A DNA stretch of 64,000 bases. Source: Hypericum androsaemum (Eukaryota > Streptophyta > Magnoliopsida > Malpighiales > Hypericaceae). The notes below the pieces were generated by a model, which did not search any database, had not been told where the DNA came from, and saw nothing but the letters and a program-made list of their open reading frames with translations. Below are positions 37,127 through 48,499 of this stretch, piece by piece. The stretch spans positions 5,997,001 through 6,061,000 of the forward strand of contig OZ023192.1 of the NCBI GenBank assembly GCA_963995505.1, in the 5' to 3' direction. A program made the position numbers and the translations under genes. How positions within the stretch are numbered: the first letter of the stretch is position 1; every line of letters begins with the position of its first letter.

Positions 37127-37984
37127 ATGGAACTTTCAAGCCATGAAGTGGAAATCCCTATTCCAATAAACAGTGCATGTGGGCATGGTCATATGATCCA
37201 TCATCACCATCCACCACTAATCTCCCACAACCACAACCACAACCACAATAACAACATCATCATCCCTTCTTCTACTTCACCTCCTCCCACCACCACCAAT
37301 GGCCCTCCTCCTACTAACCCTAGCAACATCCTCAACAACAACAACATTCTTCATGGCTCTCCGGGCTTCGACAAGAGTGGAGTGAAGTACAGGGAGTGCT
37401 TGAAGAACCATGCAGCTGCAATGGGAGGGAATGCCACAGATGGGTGTGGAGAGTTCATGCCAAGTGGGGAAGATGGCAGCCTGGAAGCACTCACTTGCTC
37501 AGCCTGCAATTGCCATAGGAACTTCCACAGGAAAGAACTCGAAGGAGAGCCCTTCACCAACTCCTATGACTTGTACACATCTGGGAGGAAGCTCTTCCTA
37601 GGGCACCCGCACCCAAAGGCCATCCTCCCTCCTCCACCACCACTCCAACACCACCACCACCACCAACAGATGGTAATGCCCTACCGCGCCATCGAGTCCT
37701 ACCTCCCCTCGGAGTCTGATGAGCAGGACCATCACCACCACCACCACCATCAGGTTATGAAGAAGAGGTTCAGGACCAAGTTCACCCCAGATCAGAAGGA
37801 GAAGATGCTGAGCTTCGCGGAGCGAGTCGGGTGGAAGATACAGAAGCAAGAGGAGGGCGTGGTGCAACAGTTCTGCCAGGAGATTGGTGTGAAGAGGAGG
37901 GTCCTCAAGGTGTGGATGCACAATAACAAGCACAACTTGGCCAAGAAATCCATCGTCGACCCTTCATCCACTAGTACTGCTTGA
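37127..37984 (+). CDS. ZHD: Zinc finger-homeodomain (ZF-HD) transcription factor
   Basis: Intact single-exon frame of 285 residues. The ZF-HD dimerisation zinc finger spans about 88-137, with [43 protein letters not shown] and all zinc-ligand Cys/His in place. The homeodomain spans about 212-271, starting [16 protein letters not shown], with helix 3 as [12 protein letters not shown]; the WMHNNK form is typical of this plant-only family. The N-terminal start [14 protein letters not shown] resembles the ATHB21/ZHD3 and ATHB22 group. His-rich runs at 25-28, 174-178 and 202-208 and an N-rich run at about 41-43 are low-complexity linkers. The family forms homo- and heterodimers in the nucleus and binds ATTA-core sites in floral and leaf development and stress responses. 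Lack of introns is normal for the family. It is the best preserved gene in the window. Confidence 0.95.
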   Translation: MELSSHEVEIPIPINSACGHGHMIHHHHPPLISHNHNHNHNNNIIIPSSTSPPPTTTNGPPPTNPSNILNNNNILHGSPGFDKSGVKYRECLKNHAAAMGGNATDGCGEFMPSGEDGSLEALTCSACNCHRNFHRKELEGEPFTNSYDLYTSGRKLFLGHPHPKAILPPPPPLQHHHHHQQMVMPYRAIESYLPSESDEQDHHHHHHHQVMKKRFRTKFTPDQKEKMLSFAERVGWKIQKQEEGVVQQFCQEIGVKRRVLKVWMHNNKHNLAKKSIVDPSSTSTA

Positions 37985-38780
37985 TGTTTTTTTTCCTTGA
38001 GGAGTGAAATTAAATTACTTGACACAAGAGAGAAGAGAAGAGAAGACACAAGAGAAGCTCTAGCTACTACTAGGGTTTGTTTTGATTTTTCTGTTTGTTG
38101 TTGGTTTATTAATTTAGTTAGGTTTTAATTGTCCATTTAACTGGTTGAAGAAATGTATTAATTTGGTGTCACCTTGCTTATCTATATCATGGAGATGGTT
38201 TTATCGATAAACATATATTGTATGTTTGCTAATTATTTATTGTCTCGTGTGTTGGGGATATAAGCTTTAGTGATGTGTCTACTGCATGAAACATCAGGTT
38301 TGGTTAATTAGCCAATAATTATCAGTTATTGGGGCTTTTGTTTCTTATTTATTCTAAGATGTTTGCATTAGACCTCCGTCTATTCTTCTCCGCCTTATGC
38401 ACGATGATATACACTCACTGTTGTAATGGATATTGGAGTTGGAGAGTTTGAATAACAATTTGGCTAAAATTTAATTTAGTATTTGACCAAAAAAAATTTT
38501 TAATTTAGTATTTTTTTCAAAAATAAATTGTGTACAAGATACAAAACACATAAAACGGTGTTGAACTTTTTTCTTTCTAAATTGCATGACATATCAAAAT
38601 TTACTAGTAATTTTTAAATTCATTGATGAGAGTGGGCCGAAAGGCACTCGAGTTGATAGAAATGTTCTTAGGTATTGATGAGACATCTTGATATCGTAAT
38701 AATAACTCGCTAGGAGAATCTTCATAATTATGATTAGTTTAATTTTAAGTCTATTTGATGAGCGAAAGTATTAATTAATA
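37985..38780. other. 3' UTR and downstream flank of the ZF-HD gene
   Basis: Contains repeated AGAGAAGAGAAG just after the stop and T-rich sequence typical of a 3' UTR. No sharp poly(A) signal can be chosen. No other gene seen. Confidence 0.4.
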
Positions 38781-38784
38781 ATTT

Positions 38785-38997
38785 AGGCCTAATGATGTGA
38801 ATCATACTATCACGACATGGGCACCAAAAGATCAAGTTCAAGTGCCAATTGGATCAGTCATAAGAACAAAGGCTAAGAAGTTTCAAGTTGAGTTCAATGA
38901 ACTAATTCAAGAAGTTTGGGCTCAAGCCAATCTTTTGCAGCTCATTGGTGGTCTAGAAGATTATAAGAAGCACATGCACATTGTTAAGGGTGTTTAG
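38785..38997 (+). pseudogene. Ty3/gypsy polyprotein C-terminal fragment
   Basis: The frame up to the stop at 38995-38997 holds GSVIRTKAKKFQVEFNELIQ and EVWAQA, the tail that follows integrase in a group of plant gypsy elements (usually written GP(I/V)TRxRAKxx...NxL(I/V)QE). Nothing of integrase or RT remains upstream. It runs directly into an LTR-like sequence. Confidence 0.65.
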
Positions 38998-39510
38998 GAA
39001 GTGAATTCTGCCTTGATTTTATTTTTTACGAGTTATGGTCTATCTAGGAAATAACTTATGTGATAATTTTATTTTTTTAGGAGTCCTAGCTATTTAGGAA
39101 GTTCCTTATGGGACAATTTTATTTTTAGAAGTTCAAGTCTCTTTAGAAAGTTATAATTTTATTTTGAGCATATCTTAATTCAAATCAAGATTCTATTGCC
39201 CTAGACTTTGCCTATTTATAGAGGCATAAACAGAATAAAGGGACACACTTTTTTGCTTAATATAATTCGTGAGTTTTTTAATTCTCATTTGGTTCTTGCG
39301 AGCTGATCAGTTCTTGCACAAACGATCACTTATCAAAGGTTCATCCACTACCGTCCGTTTTAAGATCGAGGTTCTTATTTTCCTATAGGAGTGGGCCAAG
39401 GTTGTTCAATATCAAGGTTCTTGCAGAGGCGTAAACAGCAGATTGAGATTTCTATCAATCTAATGTAGAAGATCCGGCTTCTGCGTAGATCCGTAACGGG
39501 GTTTGAATTG
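38994..39510 (+). mobile_element. Gypsy LTR with internal 49-bp tandem repeats
   Basis: It starts at about 38,990 (TGTTTAGGAAGTG) and contains four diverged copies of a 49-bp unit, marked by TTAGGAAGT...GATAATTTTATTTTT, up to about 39,170. A TATA box (CCTATTTATAGAGGC) lies at about 39,209, with AATAAAGGG next to it. The 3' half, from about 39,325 (TTATCAAAGGTTCATCCAC) to about 39,500 (ATCCGTAACGGGGTT), is found again at 39,845-40,037. The exact right end is not clear. Confidence 0.6.
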
Positions 39511-39680
39511 ATTCCAATAGATCCAAGAGAGTAGTTAGCGAGTGAAAAAAGTCCAGATTGGGGAGGATATTAGAGTGAGTAAAAGCTAATTGTTGAGTGA
39601 AACACGAGGAAATTGAGGGCATCACATCCTTGAGTGTAAACACGTTCATTGTTTATCTAACCTTGTTTTCTTGTAGCAAT

Positions 39681-39840
39681 ATGTCTCACAATAATGAAAG
39701 GAGTGGAGAAGGTACTTTAGACAATGCTGATCAAAAGGTGGTCGTGGAAGCTTTGATAGGGCAGCTTAGACAATTAATGAGGGCGGAGATAGAACCGTTG
39801 CATGTGCGAATAGATCAGTTGGAGAACTCGCAAACCGAAC
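39681..39840 (+). pseudogene. Gypsy gag N-terminal fragment
   Basis: From ATG 39681 the frame reads MSHNNERSGEG, then VVVEALIGQLRQLMRAEIEPL and HVRIDQLENSQ, a coiled-coil-like start as in plant gypsy Gag. After about 160 bp it passes into a second copy of LTR sequence, so the rest of gag-pol is deleted. Confidence 0.55.
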
Positions 39841-39844
39841 AACT

Positions 39845-40037
39845 ACTTATCAAACGCTTCATCCACCACTGTTTGTGGTGTATTCGCTTTAAGATCGAGG
39901 TTCTTATTTCCCTACAGCAGTGGGTCAAGGTTGTTCAATACCAAAGTTTTTACAAAGGCGTAAACAACGGGTTGAGATCTTCATCAATCTGAACATAGAA
40001 GATCTGACTTTTGTGTGGATCCGTGACGGGGTTCACG
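39845..40037 (+). mobile_element. Partial second gypsy LTR
   Basis: Matches 39,328-39,500 in direct orientation: TTATCAAACGCTTCATCCAC, TTTAAGATCGAGGTTCTTATT, GTGGGTCAAGGTTGTTCAATA, and GATCCGTGACGGGGTT. Only the downstream half of the LTR is present. The pair gives the odd order LTR, leader, gag start, half LTR. Confidence 0.7.
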
Positions 40038-40039
40038 TA

Positions 40040-41328
40040 CAGGACAAAAAATTATCATATATTTAAATTAACCGTGCCAAGTATTATTGCCTGCGTCATA
40101 ATTGATCCCATCACCCATTTATGTTTTGGTCATTAGACATTTTTTTTGGATAAGTATTGGTCATTAGACATTATTAGTACTTATAATCTATACATACTGA
40201 GCTGCTCCAATTAGTAAGAAAGTTGGATGTGTTTGGACCCAAATCTTAATGGTCTGAAAATCAGAAACTAAAATTACATACCGGACAATTAGTAAATGAT
40301 AAAAGCAAAAAAGCTCAATGGTCTGAATCGCCGAAAAAAATTAAATGAAGGGGATGGCATTACTATGTTGTATGTTTCTTTATCTACATTTTGTTATCTA
40401 TGTTATTCAAAATGCGTGTGTCGCACCATTTGTGTCAAAAACTCTTCAAAGTAATCCGAGTTATGTTCGGACCACTAATTATGAAATGAGTGAAAATAGT
40501 TATTGGCACTCCGTAGTTCTTTTTTTTTTAAATTACTGCTGTGCTATCCTGAAGCAACCCGAGATTTCTATTGCGCTTCTTCAACGCTTCCGTTCATTGA
40601 AGAGGTAAAATCAAGATTAACAAAATTTAGGATAACTAACTAACATTTTCGGTCATTAATTAGACCCTAATCTAGAATCGGTTGGTAATCGGGTCAGAGC
40701 CAGACAATTGGTAGTGGGAGAAAATTTTTTTTTGATGAATAACCTCATTTGGCCGTTATACCAATCTTAATGGTATTTATTGAAATTTCATTAGGTCGTT
40801 ACGACTCCAAACAAGTGGATAGAAAGCTGGTCAATGTGGTCGAATTTAAACCCAACACTTTGTATTCTTTTGTTAATGAGGGGACCAATACTTTGTAATA
40901 TGTTGGTCTAAAATCAGTAGTAATATTTATCTTTCGACAGCCTGAAATGGAGGAAAAAGATGTGTCACCAACGGACAGCTGGTTATAATTGGATCGCAGG
41001 GAATATATAAGTATGCATATATTTATATTATTTCATGAATCATATTAAAAGAAATTATATGGTATTTTCAAATCACAAAGTACTCAAAATTACTAAATAT
41101 TTATACCTTTTAATAGGTATCGGGTTCGAGTATGATATACACTTCGACTACGAAATAGCATTTTAATTTTAAACTTTCATTACAAATTTACAAAAAAAAA
41201 ATGAAAATACCTGGGGGCTACATTTCTACTATAATTAAATTTCCAACTGTAATAACAAGCGTGATGGTTTAATGTTCGCTCTACCATCTCATCAGTTGTT
41301 TAGCATACATTTTCGTTCCTCTGTATAG
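40040..41328. other. AT-rich intergenic sequence
   Basis: No gene seen. A small repeat of GGTCATTAGACATT occurs at about 40,129 and 40,160. Confidence 0.4.
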
Positions 41329-42552
41329 GAAATGAATTATGTCCTCTGGAATTGATGATCCAAATGTTTCAGAGATCATAAATACTTCCAATGATGCTTC
41401 CAGCTACTACCAGCTACCCCACTCACTCACCTTCCACTTAGAAAGCTACCGTACCGTAGGGGACCTCGTCAAATTTCACAATCGCTCCTTAGTTTTCAAC
41501 TTTGGAATCTCTAGCACCTTCAAGGAGACAAAGTCACCACTCTTTTATAAAATTAACAAATACTATTATAGAGAGAAAGTATATTAGCACAAGATCACAC
41601 GACTTGGTCTTGGATAAATGATACGAAGTATATATGAATTGACAGAATTTATGATTTAACTTTTGAATGTTGTAATATTAAGGTAAAAATTTATTTCTAG
41701 AAAGAATTCATCTGCCATCCACGAGGGAATTGATTTGTTTATATATAAAAAATCTCAAGTTCACTTAAACAATTACTGCTTAGAGACTTCATTTATAAAC
41801 GCAGATAATGTCTAATTTTGGATTAATTGGTACTCATAAATACAATAATATTTTCGGTGTCCTTAAATAAAAAGGAAAAGATGGTAAAACTTTTGATATT
41901 TTTATTTCTTATTTCTTTAAGTTCTTTCATTTATACAGAGTTTTTTCTCTAAAATTTTATAAATTTGGAAGCTATTTTTAAATTATATATTTTTTGTGCT
42001 TTAAATTTTATAACTTGTAGATTTTTCAAGCTTATATGGGTAATTGTATTTTGATATAAAAATAAATAAATCCAGCGCCATTTTGGTCCATGGAGAAAAG
42101 CTTGAGATTTTTTTTTTGTCAATCGGAGGAATTTTGTGGAACATACGTATCATATAGGATTCAAATAGAAAACGATATAAAATATGATTGTGGATACGGA
42201 AATTTCATTGAATATATAATAAATGACAAGATCCCCGTCCTCATTTAATGAGGATAATAAATTGGGAGGCGAAAATTGTCTGATCTTGCTCGACCCTATT
42301 TAAGAAGGATTTAATTCTGCTCTGCTGCTACCAGAATTGAGATGAGATGAGAGCCCACAATATCAACTACTGTAGCGTATGGTTGTCCTGCACACTAATT
42401 GCGTAAAATTTAAGCCTACTTTTGTGTATAATGATGTACACTGCAACTATACATTTTGTGTTTTATGTGTGGAATTGGGACGAGACTTGAGAGAGAGAAT
42501 CTTTTCCGTCATGGCATGGAAAATTGCAATGGACAAGTTTCAATTTCAGTTT

Positions 42553-42853
42553 CTCTTGGAGACATCGGAAACGACAAATGTGATAGGTATATTTATAAGT
42601 GCGGAAGATTCACGTACTCATTGTCTTAGAATTTTGGGTTGTATATGGAGATTCTAATATAGTGTCAGAGTAGGTTGATCTCGTGGCCATTGTAGTACTC
42701 GCACGACCCCCATTTCTCGCACGTTGTCGAACCCAAAGCCCGTGCAATCTTCGACCCAATGGATCTCGTTTGAGGGGACGTGTTGAGAATCTCACATTCC
42801 TTAGTGCAAGTGTAGTTAGACTTAAGATTTTGGGTTAGATTTGAAGCTTCTAA
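42553..42853 (+). mobile_element. TRIM-like small LTR element inserted in the left arm
   Basis: A Met-tRNA-type primer site, degenerate AGTGTCAGAGTAGG, lies at about 42,660 after an LTR-like end (GATTCTAATA). TGAGGGGACG, resembling a polypurine tract, precedes TGTTGAGAATCTCACATTCC at 42,781, which looks like the start of a second LTR ending CTTCTAACA near 42,853. The second LTR is much shorter than the first. The right arm goes straight from TTTCAATTTCA to TCATCTTCATCT, without this 300 bp. No coding capacity. Confidence 0.6.
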
Positions 42854-43079
42854 CAATATCATCTTCATCTCTACTTGATGCGCGTAATGTAAAAAGTCTA
42901 ATTTTAGTATCCCGTGGTTTCGTCTATTTGCACATTACTACCATGAGTTCCAAAATATTCGATCGACTTATAGATGTTTCACAAATTGACACTCTACTAT
43001 CTAAGTAAACTTTTTGGGCATAAATACCCAAGTATAATTTGTAAAAAAAAATTGGTTTCAAATTATCTATCAAAACAAA

Positions 43080-43081
<2 letters not shown>

Positions 43082-43135
<54 letters not shown>
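43082..43135. repeat. (AT)27 microsatellite, left arm
   Basis: Uninterrupted AT dinucleotides over 54 bp. The flanks (CATAAATACCCAAGTATAATT on one side; TTTTTGGACATAAATACCATGAGT-like sequence on the other, inverted) match those of the microsatellite at 61,288, so the two descend from one locus. The right copy has gained an adjoining (CA)n run. Confidence 0.98.
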
Positions 43136-43138
<3 letters not shown>

Positions 43139-43706
43139 AAAATATTTATTTCTTGCTCTTGTAATATTTTTCATATTTTTTAAACTTTAATGATACTCAT
43201 GGTATTTATGTCCAAAAAATATACTCAAATAGTGGAGTGTCAATTTGAGAAATTTCTGTCATTTGATAGATATTTTGAAACCACAAGGTAGTTGTGCATA
43301 AATATTTTAAATTAGACTTTTACCTTTTTAAATTTTTTTTTATTCAATTCCACTATGTCAGATTATTTTTAGGAGAGATTTTCCGATGATGTATTTTTTA
43401 TTTTTAAAATTTGAAACTCAAACTTTTTTTTAAAATTAAAATCTTTTATCGCTTAGAGATGCATAATTTAGTTTGCTCACGTATATAATGCTTGCACAAG
43501 GTAAATTAAGAAGAAGAAAAAATCTTGATATAACAGTATATGTTAGGAAATTTGAAAAAATATATAATATTCATATTTGAGAACTGTAGGTAGGGCCCTT
43601 TTTAGGAAGTTTCAACAATCGCAAGTGTATATCACTTGGAGATGGCAAACTTTTGATTTATCATGAGAATTATACATAGTAATGGCAAAAAATTTGTCAG
43701 TACTTG

Positions 43707-44834
43707 GTAATGATATATGTTGCTTCATTTTATTCATCGCTATATGACCATATATATAAGAGTTATAAACTTGATTACTAAGTAACTATTGATTATGAAT
43801 TTAACTTGATCACCAAGTAACTATTGATTAGAAATTTAATTTGATCACCAAGTAACTAGGACTAAGACGTCTATATGAATATGACTTCTATTCCTAACAC
43901 TCTCCCCTCAAGTTGGAGCATGGAGATCAACAATGCCCAGCTTGCAAACAATCTCCTGGAAATAATTTCGACCTAGAGCTTTCGTGACCATATCAACTAA
44001 CTGATAATCTGTAGGAATCTTCAATGGTGTGATTTTGCACATCTTCGAAGTAATAGAGACCATCACGCTGCTTACCCACTCCTAGCAGAAGTACCAAAAG
44101 ATATGATTGGTAGAAATACTTCACAAATCTTAGTTAATAGACAATTGTGTATTCTACTAGTTAATTAGTGAAAATACTTGGACGGAATCGGTGGAAGCTA
44201 ATATCAAAACTCCCGCTGTTGCTCTGAAGTTGGCCTCGAAAAACTTGAAACTTTGGACCTTCTTTAATGAAGCAACTGAAGAAAAAAACCAAGAAGAAGG
44301 CTTTGTTCCTTGGTTGGGATCGCTCGTGTAGTTGATGACTGAATCAATTCAGCCTCAAAAAACTTGAGATCGGAGAAAGGAAGAAATTTATTGAATTAAT
44401 TCAGCCTCGAAAAACTTGAGACCGAAGAGAATCGAAACCTATTCTAGGTTTCGGTGGACTTTTTAGTGGAATTTTGGTCGAACAAGCTATTCATCTCTTT
44501 TGGTGGACTTTTGGTGATTTTTTACTTCTCTTTTCAATGGACTTTTGCGTCTATTTTAATTTTTGCGACTATTTTGTGAGTAGGTTTTTTTTTGTTTGGC
44601 TCTGATATCATAATGAAATATGCTTCTTGATGATCATGTAACTATTGATTATGAACCTAACTTAACTATTGATTATGAATCTAATTTGATCACCAAGTAA
44701 CTAATTACCAGTAACTATTGATTAGAAATCTAATTTGATCACCAAATAACTAATTACCAAATAACTATTGATTAGAAATTTAACTTGATCACCAAGTTAC
44801 TAGGACTAAAACATCTATATGAATATGACTTCTG
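43707..44834 (-). mobile_element. Small non-autonomous Copia element (minus strand)
   Basis: In minus orientation: 5' LTR at about 44,613-44,834; primer site at 44,598-44,610 (plus strand GGCTCTGATATCA); internal DNA; the last pol codons, ending HAPT then TGA at 43,908-43,910; polypurine tract; 3' LTR 43,899 leftward, starting TGTTAGGAATAGAAGTC. The internal part holds the C-terminal pol phrase LVDMVTKALGRNYF (44,012-43,971) and three copies of AGCCTCGAAAAACTTGA, but no RT or integrase. Both LTRs contain tandem TTGATCACCAAGTAACTATTGATTA-type units. The right arm lacks it, giving an empty site GGTACTTAGCTCAAGTG. Confidence 0.75.
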
Positions 44835-45055
44835 GCTCAAGTGATAAAAAGATAGCAAGTAGAATTAAGTTCGGAGTCTAGAACCATATTTCAAATTTGA
44901 AGGTGTAAAAAATAAATTTATTACAAAAACACGTTGGCAGAAAGAAACAAACATATAACAAATCTAATCCTAACTAAAAGATATCCTTTGTTATCTTAAC
45001 ATTTTATTAGTTGCAAGACTTATAAGTGTAACAAATTTAACAACTCATTTTTTAA

Positions 45056-46861
45056 GAGCAAATTACTCTCACGTCTCTAACCTTTGGTCATCCTCCCCTT
45101 AAGGTCCCTGACTTTTGGAAAATGATTATTCCGTCCCCAAGTTTTGGTGATAATAGACTCTCGGGTCCCTGGCTGACGTCATCGGCTCTTTTTTCATTTT
45201 TTATCATAGAAATGACCAAAACCCCCTTAAACCAAAAAAAAATTCACCTTCTTCAACTTTTGACCAAGAACACCAACAACCAAAAACTAATCCAAAAATA
45301 AGATCAAACTAACCAAAATCAAGAACATGACCAAGAACATCAAGAACAACAAAAAAAAACTCTAAACCCAGAAATCCAAAAATCCAAAAGGGCTTAAAAC
45401 CCAGAAATCCGACAGCTAAAACCCATAAATCTAAGCGACCCTAATTCAATAATTACTCGACTAAAAAGCACTCGAATCAACCAAACCCAGAAATGGTGAA
45501 CTCGGATTTCCACTTCCGGACGACTCTTGCTGGCAACGACACCAAAAAGAAATTGGGAGCATCAACGCCACAACCCCACTTCAATTCAATCGAGGGTTTT
45601 TATTTTTCCTTCCTGGGTTTCCATAAAGACCCGAGCTTTATCCTTCTCCGGTCGACGATGCTTATGGTTTCTGGTTTTGGTCTGATCGGGATGCTCGCAC
45701 GAGGAAAAGAAACTGATACTGATCTGGTCTGGTCTGGACCCCGTGAATGGGAATTTTGGTAGGGGAGTTGGTGACGTGGCGAGTTGTGATTGGTTAGGAC
45801 ACGTCGAGGCGGTATTGTAATTATATTAGAGTTGAATATTAAGACTAATTCTCATTTTTTATCATGGTATCAGAGCCTATCAACTATTCCCGACCTCAAT
45901 TCTAAACCTTTGTTATTATTCTTCATGGCTAACGAAGCCTCTATCACTGAGCAGACTCCAGAGGTTGTATCCTCGAAAAAATATCACTACTGTTTCTTTC
46001 AATGGAAAGAACTACATGTCTTGGTTAAAAACTGTGTTTATTGCCCTCTGTGGAAGAGGCAGGGTGGGCTTTATCAATGGTGATCTGCCTGCACCTGCAA
46101 TTACCGATCCGCTCTTCCCGGAATGGAGCATGTATGATCATCAAGTGATGTCTTGGCTGCTGAATTCAATTTAACCTGATTTACACGACCTGTTCACCTT
46201 CGCCACCAGTGCTAAGCAACTTTGGTTCGACTTTGTTTCTTGAAGCGGTTGATTGTTTCGGCTTTTTTGTGTTGTATTAAATACTTTGGGAGTTTCGTTA
46301 CTATTTGATTCTTTTTGGGAGGAGTGGACGAATTCGATGGAAGGAAATAGTGGGTCTTTTTTTTTTTTTGAGAAAATAGTGGGTCTTTCTGGGTTTCTTG
46401 TAATTTGGTCATTTTTTGGAAAGATCAAGTAATTTCGGAGAGCTTTGTGTTCTTAGATATTTTCTTTTGTGTTGGTCCTGGTGCGTTTCTTGGGTTTGTT
46501 GTTAATGCCATGACTTTTGGATCTTCTTCACGGGAGGAAGAGAGGTTTATCTAGATTTTTTATTTAGTTTGATGTTCTTGGTTGTATTCTTGATTTTGGT
46601 TAGTTTGATCTTTTCTTTGGGTTAGTTTTTGGTTGTTAGTTGTTCTTGGTCAAAGGTTTAAGAAGGTAAATTTTTTTATTTTTGGTTTAAGGGTATTTTG
46701 GTCATTTCCATGATCAAAAATGAAAAAAGAGCCGATGACGTCAGCGAAGGATCCGAGAATCTATTATCATCGAAACTTAGGAACGGAACAATCATTTTCC
46801 AAAAATCAGGGACCTTAGGGGGAGGGTGATCAAAGGTTAGGAATGTGAGAATAATTTGCCC
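45056..46861. mobile_element. Mutator-like element, 1.8 kb, with captured Copia sequence
   Basis: Ends are GAGCAAATTACTCTCACG and, inverted, GGGCAAATTATTCTCACA; the terminal inverted repeats run about 290 bp (45056-45345 and 46573-46861). Nine-base flanks ATTTTTTAA (45047-45055) and TTTTCTTAA (46862-46870) agree at 7 of 9 positions. The unoccupied site in the right arm reads CTCATTTCCTTAAAAGTATTGCC, confirming both ends. No transposase is present. Inside lie a GC-richer open frame of unknown origin (45493-45762, VNSDFHFRTTLAGNDTKKK) and a Copia primer site plus gag start, so it resembles a Pack-MULE. Confidence 0.85.
45775..46230 (+). pseudogene. Copia LTR end, primer site and gag start inside the Mutator-like element
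   Basis: The primer-binding site TGGTATCAGAGCC is at 45865-45877. A gag start follows at ATG 45925 (MANEASITEQTPEVV), then a frame change leads to VSFNGKNYMSWLKTVFIAL and GFINGDLPAPA, ending at a stop near 46,172 with NLLHDLF-like residues after it. This is the UBN2/DUF4219-type N-terminus of Copia Gag. It stops abruptly at about 46,230, where Mutator-like internal sequence resumes. Confidence 0.75.
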
Positions 46862-48499
46862 TTTTCTTAAAGTATTGCCTTATGGAGATAGATTTCTCAT
46901 GACTCCTTTCAAGATAGATTTCATTATAACTAGAGTAAATTCCAGTATAATATATTAAAATTTTAAATGAATTCCACGTACAATAAAAGGAAAAAAAAAA
47001 CCTTTTTTCCCAAATGTATTGGAAATTCATTAATAAATGAAACCAAATCACATTTCTCTTACAATCAAACATATGGTACGCCTTCCATAATCTCTTAGCG
47101 GGACATATCATTAGGCTATGGTTGTAATGGGATTTTATTTCATTTGTGAAATTTATTTGCAAATTCAATGCTCATGTTTGGTTATTTTAAATGTGAAACT
47201 CATTTTCGAATATTACATGTTTATGTTTTGTTAGATCATGGTATTCATTTGCAAATTCTACTTTTTTAAATTGTGTGGATTTTATAATAACTAGAGCAAA
47301 TCTCACAAAGTAGGTGAAATTTACAAATGAAGTCCAAAGACAACAAAATACGAAACATTTTAAACAATAATTTTTAAAATGAAATTCGTGCAAAAATTCA
47401 TTTACAAATAAAATGAGATCATAAAAGTGAGATGGCGGTTTGTACTGTCCAAATAACTTGAACTCGGCAATGCGGACCCTGAAAATCGTCGTATTTTCAG
47501 CTACACAAAAGGCCAATACACTGGTCACAGTTTACTTCTTCAACACGATCCAAAAAACTGAATCCTTCTCTGCTAGAACCAACCAACTCTAGCCAGTTGG
47601 CTAAGTAAAGTAGTTGGGGTGTATGAGTTGGTTTAAGTAGTAAAATATTTAAATTCATTTAAGAAATTTTGGGTTTAAATCTTATGAATATAAAAAATAT
47701 TATCGAGAAAATTATTCTCTAAATAGAATCCAACTGAAAAAAATAGTTGGGGGCCTATTTATCTGGGCTAGAGACTACTTATATTATATTATTGCAAGTC
47801 ATTGAACACTTATCGTACACTACTACTTACTGTTTGAAGACAATCTTGGGCTAGAGACAGCCTCGTGGTGCAAAAGCCCATATTGATGGACATGAATCTC
47901 AGGCAATACTTGGACTGACACTGACCACCTTTCGATTCTGAATCGGAAAATCGGGTATTGGTTAATCGATAGTTTGTGTTACAAAGTTGTTGACCACGAT
48001 TATAGTTATAAATTTATAATCTTAATGATTTGTGGCATTTTATATTGTAGCAAAGTTAAAGTAATAACAACAAAAATGGGGATGTTATAACTTTAAACTA
48101 TTTACAAAAACAAAATAATTCAACTTTAAACCTTGAACTCAGTATGACTTTTCTTTATTAGTCTATATATATTTATTTATAATTTTAAATTCAAATTTTG
48201 ATATTGTCGTAAGAGTAATCCAATATACATACAATAATAATACATTGGTCTCCATTTTGACCGAGACAATTCAGAAAGATATATATGCCAAAATTTGAAC
48301 TCCCATAAATTTATACACACCTTGTGTCTTTAAGTTAAATGACTTTCCACAGTTAGAAAAAAATCCTATCCATTTTAGACTGACTTGTGGAATGTAAAGT
48401 ATTCTCGTAGTCATAGTTTTCGTAAACAATAATTAGTAGGAAATTTTTTTACTATAACCAATATTATTTTGGACAAGGCAAGAGACAACAAAATTTCTG

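Larger units (their letters stand above)
41330..48490 (+). repeat. Left arm of a large inverted duplication
   Basis: Segments here reappear as reverse complement at 58,705-62,215, in mirrored order. Matches: 41,340-41,460 with 62,090-62,205; 42,320-42,550 with 61,540-61,770; 42,890-43,330 around the AT microsatellite with 61,080-61,490; 43,480-43,703 with about 60,410-60,900; 44,836-45,055 with 60,215-60,410; 46,862-48,490 with 58,705-60,215. The match is patchy: 41,600-42,310 has no clear partner, and three insertions (TRIM, Copia, Mutator-like) occur only here. About 3.9 kb remains when they are removed, close to the right arm. Confidence 0.85.

Noticed and set aside
37598..37933. 111-codon minus-strand frame rich in V and L
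   Set aside because: Antisense of the His-rich repeats and homeodomain of the ZF-HD gene.
43082..43135. AT array as a possible centromeric or CRISPR-like repeat
   Set aside because: It is a plain dinucleotide microsatellite without spacers.
45493..45762. Real 89-residue gene inside the Mutator-like element
   Set aside because: No family resemblance, no gene signals and no homologous frame elsewhere in the window; reported only as unknown internal sequence.
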